The notes beneath the pieces are model-generated. The model saw nothing but the letters and a program-made list of their open reading frames with translations, was not told the DNA's origin and ran no database searches. Positions 1 through 5,483 of a stretch of DNA of 5,483 nucleotides are shown here, piece by piece. Source of the DNA: Pseudomonadota bacterium (GTDB lineage Bacteria > Pseudomonadota > Gammaproteobacteria > Burkholderiales > Burkholderiaceae_D); the NCBI GenBank assembly GCA_018241865.1, contig JAFECY010000274.1:1-5483 (forward strand), given 5' to 3'. The position numbers and the translations under genes are program-made. Numbering within the stretch: position 1 is the stretch's first letter; each line of letters starts with the position of its first letter.

Positions 1-251
1 CGGTGGATGCCACCGTCAATGCCATCGAATCGCAGGCGGGCAGCGGCGCGGAGCTCCTGTTATTCTCGGTCAATGCCATCACAACCGGCACCCAGTCGCA
101 GGGCGAAGTGACTATGCGCCTGTCGAAGGCGGGGCGGATCGTCAACGGCGTCGGAGCCGATCTGGATATCGTGGTGGCCTCGGCCAAGGCTTACCTGTCG
201 GCATTGAACAAATTGCATTCCCGCGCGGAAAAACTCAATCCGCAGCTCTGA
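1..251 (+). CDS. leuA: 2-isopropylmalate synthase, C-terminal end (partial)
   Basis: This is the 3' end of the gene for 2-isopropylmalate synthase, which condenses acetyl-CoA with 2-oxoisovalerate in the first committed step of leucine synthesis, in the cytoplasm. Only the last 82 codons are present. The frame is open from the first base (the first whole codon is GTG at 3, read as internal valine) and ends at TGA 249-251. The visible part belongs to the C-terminal regulatory domain, which binds leucine for feedback inhibition. It opens with VDATVNAIE, and its later segments [26 protein letters not shown] and ALNKL match the LeuA allosteric-domain pattern. The catalytic TIM barrel lies upstream of the window. 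The ATG at 7-9 is not in this frame, and no ribosome binding site precedes the GTG, so this is not a separate small gene. The identification is confident. Confidence 0.93.
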   Translation, partial: VDATVNAIESQAGSGAELLLFSVNAITTGTQSQGEVTMRLSKAGRIVNGVGADLDIVVASAKAYLSALNKLHSRAEKLNPQL

Positions 252-296
252 TTATCGTTCTGCCCGGCAAAACTCGTCGAAATCCCTGCTAAGTGT

Positions 297-325
297 TTGA
301 ATCGGCGGGGGATTTCCTATATACT
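297..325 (+). promoter_or_regulatory. Predicted sigma70 promoter of rpsO
   Basis: A -35 box TTGAAT (297-302) and a -10 box TATACT (320-325) are separated by exactly 17 bp. They match the TTGACA and TATAAT consensus at four and five of six positions. Transcription would start near 331-333, giving an rpsO leader of about 80 nt. It lies in the only sizeable gap before rpsO, so rpsO probably has its own promoter and does not depend on readthrough from leuA. Confidence 0.7.
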
Positions 326-331
326 TCCGCG

Positions 332-361
332 TCTGGCTTTTGTGGCCGGATTTTTATTGTT
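332..361 (+). terminator. Terminator-like hairpin at the start of the rpsO leader
   Basis: TCTGGC (332-337) can pair with GCCGGA (345-350), giving six base pairs including one G-U, with a 7-nt loop. The tract TTTTTATTGTT (351-361) follows directly. This is the form of a weak intrinsic terminator. It could end leuA transcripts, or attenuate transcripts that begin at the predicted rpsO start site, which falls at the base of the stem. The stem is short, so it may instead simply be part of a structured leader. Confidence 0.35.
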
Positions 362-365
362 ATCA

Positions 366-395
366 CGATGTGCGGGGTTGCGACTCTGTGCATCG
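366..395 (+). promoter_or_regulatory. Leader hairpin upstream of rpsO, candidate S15 binding site
   Basis: Bases 366-378 pair continuously with 383-395, forming 13 base pairs closed by a 4-nt loop (TGCG, 379-382). Four of the pairs are G-U. The upper stem reads G374-U387, G375-C386, G376-U385, G377-C384, so a G-U pair followed by a G-C pair occurs twice in a row. From established knowledge, S15 recognises such a GU/GC step in helix 22 of 16S rRNA and in several rpsO leaders. The hairpin ends five bases before the GAAAGG ribosome binding site (401-406), where protein binding could affect initiation. The pairing is seen directly; the autoregulatory role is inferred. Confidence 0.5.
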
Positions 396-411
396 CATGT
401 GAAAGGTAATC

Positions 412-681
412 ATGTCTGTCGAAAACATCAACAAAGCCGCCATCATTGCGGATAACGCACGCGGTCAAAACGATACCGGCTCCCCGGAAGTGCAAGTTGC
501 ACTGTTGACCGCCCGTATCAATGAACTCAACGGCCATTTCAAAGCCCACGCCAAGGATCACCACTCCCGCCGCGGCTTGATTATGATGGTCAACCGTCGC
601 AAGAGCCTGCTGTCCTACCTCAAAGGCAAGGATGCCAATCGCTATCGCGCCCTGATCGAAAAACTCGGCCTGCGTAAGTAA
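412..681 (+). CDS. rpsO: 30S ribosomal protein S15
   Basis: This encodes S15, a primary binding protein of the small ribosomal subunit that contacts the 16S rRNA central domain and starts platform assembly with S6, S18 and S11. At 89 codons it has the same length as the E. coli protein, and it is colinear with it. Diagnostic segments are [18 protein letters not shown] (residues 20-37), the RNA-contacting stretch [15 protein letters not shown] (42-56, containing the conserved His42, Asp49 and Ser52) and the C-terminal LIEKLGLRK. The ATG is the first start after an in-frame TGA at 400-402 and is preceded by GAAAGG (401-406) at 5-nt spacing. The gene has its own promoter and structured leader and is followed by a strong terminator. 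In E. coli, S15 represses its own translation by binding its leader, and the leader here could allow the same. Nothing in the protein looks unusual. Confidence 0.98.
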   Translation: MSVENINKAAIIADNARGQNDTGSPEVQVALLTARINELNGHFKAHAKDHHSRRGLIMMVNRRKSLLSYLKGKDANRYRALIEKLGLRK

Positions 682-695
682 TCTGCGTAAGTGAT
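670..695 (+). repeat. 13-bp tandem duplication over the rpsO stop codon
   Basis: CTGCGTAAGTAAT (670-682) is followed directly by CTGCGTAAGTGAT (683-695), identical at 12 of 13 positions. The first copy holds the last three bases of the Leu87 codon region through the TAA stop; the second lies outside the gene. A second, shorter adjacent duplication follows: GATTCTTGC (693-701) and GATTCCTTGC (702-711). These look like replication-slippage products in the spacer before the terminator. Confidence 0.75.
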
Positions 696-727
696 TCTTG
701 CGATTCCTTGCTTCTCTTGTAGTCTGC

Positions 728-766
728 ATGCCCGCGTCAGTCCACTGATGTGGGCATTTGTTTTTT
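728..766 (+). terminator. Intrinsic terminator after rpsO
   Basis: ATGCCCGCGTCAG (728-740) pairs with CTGATGTGGGCAT (745-757), giving a 13-bp stem with two G-U pairs and a TCCA loop. A T-rich tract, TTTGTTTTTT, runs from 757 to 766. Stem length, GC content and T tract all fit a strong Rho-independent terminator. It lies 46 bp past the rpsO stop and would limit readthrough into pnp. Confidence 0.9.
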
Positions 767-789
767 GTCATTCCCGGAAGTAGAAGTTG

Positions 790-813
790 CATGAAGATGA
801 TGCGTCTTACATG
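790..813 (+). promoter_or_regulatory. Hairpin in the pnp leader (first)
   Basis: CATGAAGA (790-797) can pair with TCTT (805-808) and CATG (810-813), with A809 bulged out and a 7-nt loop. The next bases form a competing short dyad, ATGACAAGTCAT (811-822), which shares 811-813, so both cannot form at once. The pairing is visible but modest. Any role in pnp mRNA processing or autoregulation is inferred from the E. coli pnp leader, where an RNase III-cleaved stem serves this purpose. Confidence 0.35.
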
Positions 814-837
814 ACAAGTCATCCGTGGTGAGGTGAA

Positions 838-860
838 CGACAGCGCCTGAAATTCTGTCG
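838..860 (+). promoter_or_regulatory. Hairpin just before the pnp ribosome binding site
   Basis: CGACAG (838-843) is perfectly complementary to CTGTCG (855-860), with an 11-nt loop. It ends about eight bases before the AGAAAGGA ribosome binding site, so it could influence translation or mark a processing point in the pnp leader. A six-pair stem can arise by chance; its position is the main reason to list it. Confidence 0.35.
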
Positions 861-867
861 GCAAAAT

Positions 868-875
868 AGAAAGGA
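868..875 (+). promoter_or_regulatory. Ribosome binding site fixing the pnp GTG start
   Basis: AGAAAGGA ends six bases before GTG 882-884. An in-frame TAG at 867-869 lies only five codons upstream, so GTG is the earliest possible start. The protein from this GTG aligns end to end with the start of E. coli PNPase. Confidence 0.8.
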
Positions 876-881
876 AACACC

Positions 882-3026
882 GTGTTCAATAAAATTACCA
901 AAACCTTCCAGTACGGCCAGCATCAAGTCACGCTCGAAACCGGCGAAATCGCTCGTCAGGCTTCCGGCGCTGTCATGGTGTCGATCGAAGACACTGTTGT
1001 GCTCGCTACTGTGGTGGCCAAAAAAGATGCCAAGCCGGGCCAAGATTTTTTCCCGCTGACCGTCGATTATCTTGAAAAAACCTATGCGGCTGGCCGCATT
1101 CCCGGCGGCTTCTTCAAACGCGAAGGTCGTCCTTCCGAAAAAGAAACTCTGACATCGCGTTTGATCGATCGCCCGATTCGCCCACTGTTCCCGGAAGGCT
1201 ATCTGAACGAAGTGCAGGTGATTATTCATGTGCTGTCGGTCAATCCTGAAATCGATCCTGACATCGCCGCCATGATCGGTGCTTCCGCCGCCCTGTGCGT
1301 CGCCGGCATTCCGTTCAACGGCCCGATCGGCGCGGCGCGCGTCGGTTATGTCGATGGTCAATACGTGCTGAACCCGACCGTGACGCAACTGGCGCAATCC
1401 AATATGGATCTGGTGGTTGCCGGTACCGAGCAAGCCGTGCTGATGGTCGAATCCGAAGCCAAGCAATTGTCCGAAGAAATCATGCTGGGCGCAGTCGTGT
1501 TCGGCCATGACCAGATGAAGGCCGTCATCAATGCGATTCACGATCTGGTGCGCGACGGCGGCAAGCCGGAAGTGCAGTGGAGCCCGGCACCGAAGAACGA
1601 TGCTTTGATTTCGCGTGTGACCCATTTCGCCGAAGCTAAACTGCGCGAAGCTTATCAAACCAAGGACAAGCAAGCCCGTACCGCCAAGCTGAAAGACGTC
1701 ACCGTGGCAGTCAATGCCGCATTGGCTGCTGAAGCTTCGTCGATCGGTGCAGGCGCGCCGGATGCCGCCGAAGTCGGCAACATCCTGTTCGAGTTGGAAG
1801 CGAAGATCGTCCGTTCGCAAATCCTCGAAGGCGAACCGCGCATTGACGGCCGCGATACCCGCACCGTGCGTCCGATCTCAATCCGCACCGGCGTGCTGCC
1901 GCGTACCCACGGTACCGCGCTGTTCACCCGTGGCGAAACCCAAGCGTTGGTGGTTGCCACCCTCGGTACCGCCCGCGACGAGCAAAAAATCGACGCGCTG
2001 ATGGGCGAGTACAGCGACCGCTTCATGATGCATTACAACATGCCTCCGTTCGCCACCGGCGAAACCGGTCGTGTCGGTACGCCGAAGCGCCGTGAAATCG
2101 GTCACGGCCGGCTGGCCAAGCGCGCCTTGGTTGCCGCATTGCCGGCACCGGAAGATTTCAGCTACTCGGTGCGCTTGGTTTCTGAAATCACCGAATCGAA
2201 TGGTTCGTCCTCGATGGCGTCTGTTTGCGGCGGCTGCTTGGCGCTGATGGATGCTGGCGTGCCGATGACTGCACACGTGGCTGGCATTGCGATGGGCTTG
2301 ATTAAGGATGGCAGCAAATTCGCCGTGCTGACCGACATTCTTGGTGACGAAGATCATCTGGGCGACATGGACTTTAAGGTGGCGGGTACTGCCAATGGCA
2401 TTACCGCGCTGCAGATGGACATCAAGATTCAAGGCATCACCAAGGAAATCATGCAAGTCGCGCTGGCGCAAGCCAAGGAAGGCCGCATGCACATCTTGGC
2501 CAAGATGCAGGAAGCCGTCCCGCACGGTAAGACTGAACTGTCCAACTTCGCACCGCGTCTAATCACCATCAAGATCAATCCGGAAAAAATCCGTGATGTG
2601 ATTGGCAAGGGCGGCGCTGTCATTCGCGCGCTGACCGAAGAAACCGGCACCCAGATCGACATCAGCGACGAAGGCGTGGTCACTATCGCTTCCGTCGATG
2701 CTGCTGCAGGTCAAGAAGCCAAGCGCCGTATCGAAGAATTGACTGCGTCGGTCGAGATCGGCAAGGTCTATGAAGGTACCGTGCTGAAGTTGTTGGACTT
2801 CGGTGCCATCGTCCAAGTGTTGCCGGGCAAGGACGGTCTGCTGCACATCAGTCAGATCGCCAACGAGCGCGTCAATGCCGTTGCCGACTACCTGAAGGAA
2901 GGCCAGCAAGTGCGCGTCAAAGTTCTGGAAACCGATGATCGTGGTCGTTTGAAATTGTCGATGAAAGCCGTTGCAGCCGAGGAAAATTCGGAACAGGCAC
3001 AACAACAAGCACAAACGCAGCAATAA
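882..3026 (+). CDS. pnp: Polyribonucleotide nucleotidyltransferase (PNPase)
   Basis: PNPase is a phosphorolytic 3'-to-5' exoribonuclease that releases nucleoside diphosphates and can also add 3' tails. It works as a homotrimeric ring and, in many proteobacteria, within the RNase E degradosome. The 714 residues are close to the 711 of E. coli. Domain order is complete: first RNase PH-like core (about 12-145), helical linker domain (about 150-310), second catalytic RNase PH core (about 325-545), KH domain (about 560-618, GKGG loop at 575-578) and S1 domain (about 622-693). By alignment with E. coli numbering, the phosphate and catalytic residues are present: Arg403-Arg404, Ser443-Ser444, Asp491, Asp497 and Lys499. 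A Gln-rich tail (701-714) ends the protein. The gene has its own leader between two terminators. In enterics PNPase represses its own mRNA together with RNase III; this is only inferred here. Confidence 0.99.
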   Translation: MFNKITKTFQYGQHQVTLETGEIARQASGAVMVSIEDTVVLATVVAKKDAKPGQDFFPLTVDYLEKTYAAGRIPGGFFKREGRPSEKETLTSRLIDRPIRPLFPEGYLNEVQVIIHVLSVNPEIDPDIAAMIGASAALCVAGIPFNGPIGAARVGYVDGQYVLNPTVTQLAQSNMDLVVAGTEQAVLMVESEAKQLSEEIMLGAVVFGHDQMKAVINAIHDLVRDGGKPEVQWSPAPKNDALISRVTHFAEAKLREAYQTKDKQARTAKLKDVTVAVNAALAAEASSIGAGAPDAAEVGNILFELEAKIVRSQILEGEPRIDGRDTRTVRPISIRTGVLPRTHGTALFTRGETQALVVATLGTARDEQKIDALMGEYSDRFMMHYNMPPFATGETGRVGTPKRREIGHGRLAKRALVAALPAPEDFSYSVRLVSEITESNGSSSMASVCGGCLALMDAGVPMTAHVAGIAMGLIKDGSKFAVLTDILGDEDHLGDMDFKVAGTANGITALQMDIKIQGITKEIMQVALAQAKEGRMHILAKMQEAVPHGKTELSNFAPRLITIKINPEKIRDVIGKGGAVIRALTEETGTQIDISDEGVVTIASVDAAAGQEAKRRIEELTASVEIGKVYEGTVLKLLDFGAIVQVLPGKDGLLHISQIANERVNAVADYLKEGQQVRVKVLETDDRGRLKLSMKAVAAEENSEQAQQQAQTQQ

Positions 3027-3042
3027 GCATTCGTTGCTACGC

Positions 3043-3079
3043 AAAAACCGCCCGAGGCGTAAGCCGACGGCGGTTTTTT
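3043..3079 (+). terminator. Intrinsic terminator after pnp
   Basis: AAAAACCGCC (3043-3052) pairs perfectly with GGCGGTTTTT (3069-3078), with a further T at 3079. Inside the 16-nt loop a short GGC-GTAA-GCC stem (3056-3065) can form. The GC-rich core and flanking A and T tracts make a strong Rho-independent terminator. The A tract on the left arm means it could also work for transcription from the other strand. It lies 16 bp past the pnp stop. Confidence 0.92.
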
Positions 3080-3169
3080 ATTGTCGTGTTGCGAGTGACA
3101 AACCCGAACACGTGGATTGCGTTACCATATTTGCCGACTTGTTTTGATCGGCGCGCCATATAGAAGTGC

Positions 3170-3179
3170 ATGTGCACAT
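3170..3179. repeat. Perfect 10-bp palindrome upstream of the NADH dehydrogenase gene
   Basis: ATGTGCACAT is its own reverse complement and lies 19 bp before the start codon, next to a TATAGA sequence (3159-3164) that could be a -10 box but has no matching -35. An 8-bp palindrome, GGCGCGCC (3150-3157), is just upstream. A dyad here could be an operator, but the sites are short and match no regulator I recognise. Confidence 0.3.
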
Positions 3180-3198
3180 CTAAAAAACTGGAGTAAGC

Positions 3199-4491
3199 AT
3201 GACGCATATCGTGATTTTGGGATGTGGTTTCGGCGGGCTGGAAGCAGCCAAGGCCTTGGCCTCGGCCGATGTCAGCATCACCTTGATAGATCGCAGCAAT
3301 CATCATTTATTTCAACCACTGTTGTACCAAGTCGCCACCGCCGGTCTTTCTGCGCCGGCGATCGCTGCGCCGATTCGCCATATTTTTGCGCATCAACGCA
3401 ACCTGACTACCTTGATGGGGACAGTGACGGATATCGACGTGGCGCAACGTCTGGTCATGCTGGAAGACGGGGCGAAGCTGACGTACGATTATCTGATCGT
3501 TGCCACCGGTGCGACCCACAGTTATTTTGGCCGCGATGAATGGGCTGCCGTCGCGCCCGGCATCAAGACACTCGACGATGCCTTTGAAGTGCGACGTCGC
3601 ACTTTGCTGGCTTTCGAGCGGGCAGAACGCGAAAATGATGCGACGCAATCTGCCCCTTGGCTAACTTTCGCTGTCATCGGTGGTGGCGCGACCGGCGTGG
3701 AAATGGCCGGGACTATGGCCGAGATTGCCCGTCATACTTTGCACGGTGAATTCCGTCGCATCGATTCGCGTCAGGCACGGGTTGTGCTGCTAGAAGGGAA
3801 TGACCGTGTCCTGCCGCCTTTTCCGCCGGACTTGTCGGAGAAAGCGCGCAAGCAACTGGAAAAACTCGGCGTCGAGGTGCGAACTTCTTGTCGTGTGACA
3901 GCAATCGATGCGGATGGGCTGACGTTTACCAGTGCGCAGGGCGAAGAGCGCCTCGTCGCCAAGACCGTCATCTGGGCTGCCGGCGTAGCGGCCTCGCCGC
4001 TGGGCAAGTCCTTGGGCGTGGCGCTGGATCGGGCAGGCAGGGTGCCGGTCGAACCCGATCTGTCGATCGCCGGCCATCCAGAAGTGTACGTGGTCGGCGA
4101 TTTGGCCGCCGCGACGTCGGATGGCAAACCGGTACCGGGCGTGTCGCCCGCAGCCAAGCAGATGGGGCGGACGGCGGCACGTAATATCTTGCGCCGGTTG
4201 CGCAATCAACCTGTTGAGATTTTCCGTTATCGTGATTATGGTTCACTCGCCACCATCGGCAGGAAAGCGGCGGTGGCGATGCTCGGCAAGGTCAAGTTTT
4301 CAGGCTTTTCTGCTTGGCTGTTCTGGTTGTTCGTGCACATCTATTTTTTGATTGGATTTCGCAATCGCTTGATGGTCATGGCCGACTGGGCTTGGGCTTA
4401 CATGACTTTTCAGCGCAGTGCGCGCATCGTCACTGGAGCCGATGGGCGAGAATCGAAGACTGCCGCAATAAAGCGGCAGTCGGAAATGTGA
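3199..4491 (+). CDS. NAD(P)/FAD-dependent oxidoreductase, type II NADH dehydrogenase family
   Basis: This 430-residue flavoprotein resembles NDH-2, the single-subunit enzyme that passes electrons from NADH to the quinone pool at the inner membrane without pumping protons. The FAD-binding motif GCGFGG is at residues 8-13, with the β2 acidic residue Asp31. TYDYLIVATGA (95-105) is the usual central strand. The NADH-binding motif GGGATG is at 161-166, with Glu199 at the end of its second strand. VYVVGD (296-301) is the second FAD contact, and SPAAKQMG (316-323) corresponds to the conserved quinone-side AQxAxQxG-like motif. A hydrophobic segment, about 370-388 and rich in Trp and Phe, fits membrane attachment. 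The ATG is the first start after an in-frame TAA at 3181-3183 and has GGAG at 5-nt spacing. It lies 16 bp before a quinone oxidoreductase gene and probably shares its transcript. Family assignment is firm; acceptor and NADH versus NADPH preference are inferred. Confidence 0.9.
   Translation: MTHIVILGCGFGGLEAAKALASADVSITLIDRSNHHLFQPLLYQVATAGLSAPAIAAPIRHIFAHQRNLTTLMGTVTDIDVAQRLVMLEDGAKLTYDYLIVATGATHSYFGRDEWAAVAPGIKTLDDAFEVRRRTLLAFERAERENDATQSAPWLTFAVIGGGATGVEMAGTMAEIARHTLHGEFRRIDSRQARVVLLEGNDRVLPPFPPDLSEKARKQLEKLGVEVRTSCRVTAIDADGLTFTSAQGEERLVAKTVIWAAGVAASPLGKSLGVALDRAGRVPVEPDLSIAGHPEVYVVGDLAAATSDGKPVPGVSPAAKQMGRTAARNILRRLRNQPVEIFRYRDYGSLATIGRKAAVAMLGKVKFSGFSAWLFWLFVHIYFLIGFRNRLMVMADWAWAYMTFQRSARIVTGADGRESKTAAIKRQSEM
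4458..4481. repeat. Perfect 9-bp inverted repeat in the last codons of the NADH dehydrogenase gene
   Basis: GACTGCCGC (4458-4466) and GCGGCAGTC (4473-4481) are exact reverse complements around an AATAAA loop. The stem is GC-rich and should be stable in RNA, but no T tract follows on either strand, so it is not a standard terminator. It lies inside the variable C-terminal tail (about residues 421-428), 8 bp before the stop codon and 26 bp before the next gene. It could stabilise or process the two-gene mRNA, or be a terminator remnant absorbed into the coding region. Confidence 0.6.
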
Positions 4492-4507
4492 CGAGCGAGA
4501 GATCATC

Positions 4508-5482
4508 ATGCGCGCTATCGAAATCACCCAACCTGGACCATCCGATGTGCTGCAACTTTGCGAGCGTCCGGTTCCTGAGTTGAAGCCGGGCGAGGTGCTC
4601 ATCAAGGTTCACGCCGCCGGCATCAATCGGCCGGATGTGTTGCAACGTACCGGACATTATCCGGTGCCGGCTGGCGCATCGGATTTACCGGGACTGGAAG
4701 TGGCGGGAGAAGTTGTAGCCGGTGAGGGCACTGCGTTCAAACTAGGCGACATGGTATGTGCGTTAGTGCAGGGCGGTGGCTATGCCGAATACTGCGCAGC
4801 GCCGGCCGGGCAATGTCTGCCGATACCAGCGGGATTGACGGCGATCCAAGCAGCCGCCTTGCCCGAAACTTTTTTCACGGTCTGGAGCAATGTGTTCGAT
4901 CGCGCTCGCTTCGCCGACGGTGAAACGTTGCTGGTGCAGGGCGGCACGTCCGGCATCGGCGTGACTGCCATCCAGCTTGCCGCTGCGTTCGGTCATCGCG
5001 TGTTCGCCACTGCCGGTACGGACGAAAAATGTCGCGCATGCGAAGCGTTAGGTGCGGAGCGCGGTATTAACTATCGCAACGAAGATTTCGTCGAAGTCGT
5101 CAAAACCGCTACCGCAGGCAAGGGCGTGGATGTCATCCTCGACATGGTCGGTGGCGATTACATTCCGCGTGAATTGGCCACGTTGGCTGACGATGGGCGA
5201 ATCGCCATGATTGCTTTTCTCGGCGGTTCGCGAGCCAACGTTGATTTGGGTCAAATATTGCGCCGGCGTTTGACGCTCACCGGTTCGGCCTTGCGCCCAC
5301 GTTCGGTGGAATTTAAAGCGGAGATCGCCGGCAAGCTACGTGAGCGCGTCTGGCCGCTGCTCGAAAACGGCAGAATCAAACCGATCATCCATCAGGTATT
5401 TCCACTCGAACAGGCAGATCAGGCGCATGCCATGATGGAAAGCAGCGCACATATTGGCAAGATCGTGCTTGCTTTGACATAG
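4508..5482 (+). CDS. NAD(P)H quinone oxidoreductase, PIG3 family
   Basis: This 324-residue protein is a zinc-free medium-chain dehydrogenase/reductase of the PIG3 type, a family of cytoplasmic, usually NADPH-dependent quinone reductases. The N-terminal GroES-like domain carries the family signature AGINRPDVLQRTGHYPVP (residues 37-54) followed by LPGLEVAGEV. PETFFTVWSNVF (119-130) precedes the Rossmann domain, whose nucleotide-binding loop GGTSGIG is at 145-151. TAGTDEKC (168-175) follows the second strand and is where the 2'-phosphate of NADPH would be read. The structural and catalytic zinc ligands of alcohol dehydrogenases are absent, as expected. Length is normal and the gene is complete, with TAG at 5480-5482. 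The start has only a weak ribosome binding site, GAGAG (4497-4501), and lies 16 bp past the upstream stop, which suggests cotranscription and perhaps translational coupling. Substrate is not shown by the sequence. Confidence 0.92.
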   Translation: MRAIEITQPGPSDVLQLCERPVPELKPGEVLIKVHAAGINRPDVLQRTGHYPVPAGASDLPGLEVAGEVVAGEGTAFKLGDMVCALVQGGGYAEYCAAPAGQCLPIPAGLTAIQAAALPETFFTVWSNVFDRARFADGETLLVQGGTSGIGVTAIQLAAAFGHRVFATAGTDEKCRACEALGAERGINYRNEDFVEVVKTATAGKGVDVILDMVGGDYIPRELATLADDGRIAMIAFLGGSRANVDLGQILRRRLTLTGSALRPRSVEFKAEIAGKLRERVWPLLENGRIKPIIHQVFPLEQADQAHAMMESSAHIGKIVLALT

Positions 5483-5483
5483 C

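Noticed and set aside
3..251. Possible complete small gene starting at GTG 3
   Set aside because: The frame is open to the window edge, there is no room for a ribosome binding site, and the protein is plainly the LeuA C-terminus.
765..770. TTGTCA as a -35 box for pnp
   Set aside because: It matches the consensus at five of six positions, but no -10-like sequence lies 16-18 bp downstream.
758..786. Possible pnp promoter TTGTTT - 17 bp - TAGAAG
   Set aside because: Three of six and four of six matches, overlapping the terminator T tract. Too weak to annotate.
289..864. Minus-strand open frame (191 codons) opposite rpsO
   Set aside because: It spans rpsO, its terminator and its promoter in antisense. 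The protein matches no family I know and it lies opposite a certain gene.
819..1820. Long minus-strand open frame (333 codons) opposite the start of pnp
   Set aside because: It is the antisense shadow of a highly conserved GC-biased gene. Its protein is rich in His, Arg and Gly with no recognisable domain.
1878..2525. Minus-strand open frame (215 codons) opposite the second PNPase core
   Set aside because: His- and Arg-rich composition and full overlap with the catalytic part of pnp mark it as a shadow.
3159..3164. TATAGA as the -10 box of the NADH dehydrogenase gene
   Set aside because: No acceptable -35 box at 16-18 bp. Mentioned only as context for the palindromes.
4458..4491. Intrinsic terminator at the end of the NADH dehydrogenase gene
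   Set aside because: The stem is perfect, but no T tract follows it on either strand, and the next gene starts 26 bp later.
1..5483. Mobile elements, CRISPR arrays, tRNA or rRNA genes, toxin-antitoxin or defence systems
   Set aside because: I looked for terminal inverted repeats, spaced direct repeats, tRNA-like folds and small paired genes and found none; the coding space is filled by core genes.

Overview
This window is a housekeeping stretch of a betaproteobacterial chromosome. It most likely comes from the order Burkholderiales, perhaps near the Oxalobacteraceae. That placement rests on protein character and on the gene order leuA – rpsO – pnp – quinone oxidoreductase as I recall it, not on a database search. 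All five genes are on the + strand, and I see no mobile element, CRISPR array, rRNA or tRNA.

Layout. Bases 1-251 are the 3' end of leuA (2-isopropylmalate synthase, leucine-binding regulatory domain). Bases 252-411 hold a good sigma70-type promoter and an approximately 80-nt structured leader for rpsO (ribosomal protein S15, 412-681). The leader contains a 13-bp hairpin just before the ribosome binding site, with repeated G-U/G-C steps like those S15 binds in 16S rRNA; this is the best candidate for undescribed regulation here. A strong intrinsic terminator (728-766) separates rpsO from pnp (polynucleotide phosphorylase, 882-3026, GTG start). The pnp leader carries two more small hairpins. 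A second strong terminator (3043-3079) closes pnp. A two-gene unit follows: a type II NADH dehydrogenase-like flavoprotein (3199-4491) and, 16 bp later, a PIG3-type NAD(P)H:quinone oxidoreductase (4508-5482), whose stop codon nearly coincides with the window end.

How the genes relate. S15 and PNPase form the classic translation/RNA-turnover pair, and both are autoregulated through their mRNA leaders in Escherichia coli; the leaders here are structured in ways compatible with similar control. The last two genes both concern reduced nicotinamide nucleotides and probably quinones, and probably share one transcript. A perfect 9-bp inverted repeat lies in the last codons of the first, just before the second.

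Overall this is an ordinary core region. The unexplained signals are RNA structures and small repeats in the spacers, not a novel protein system.
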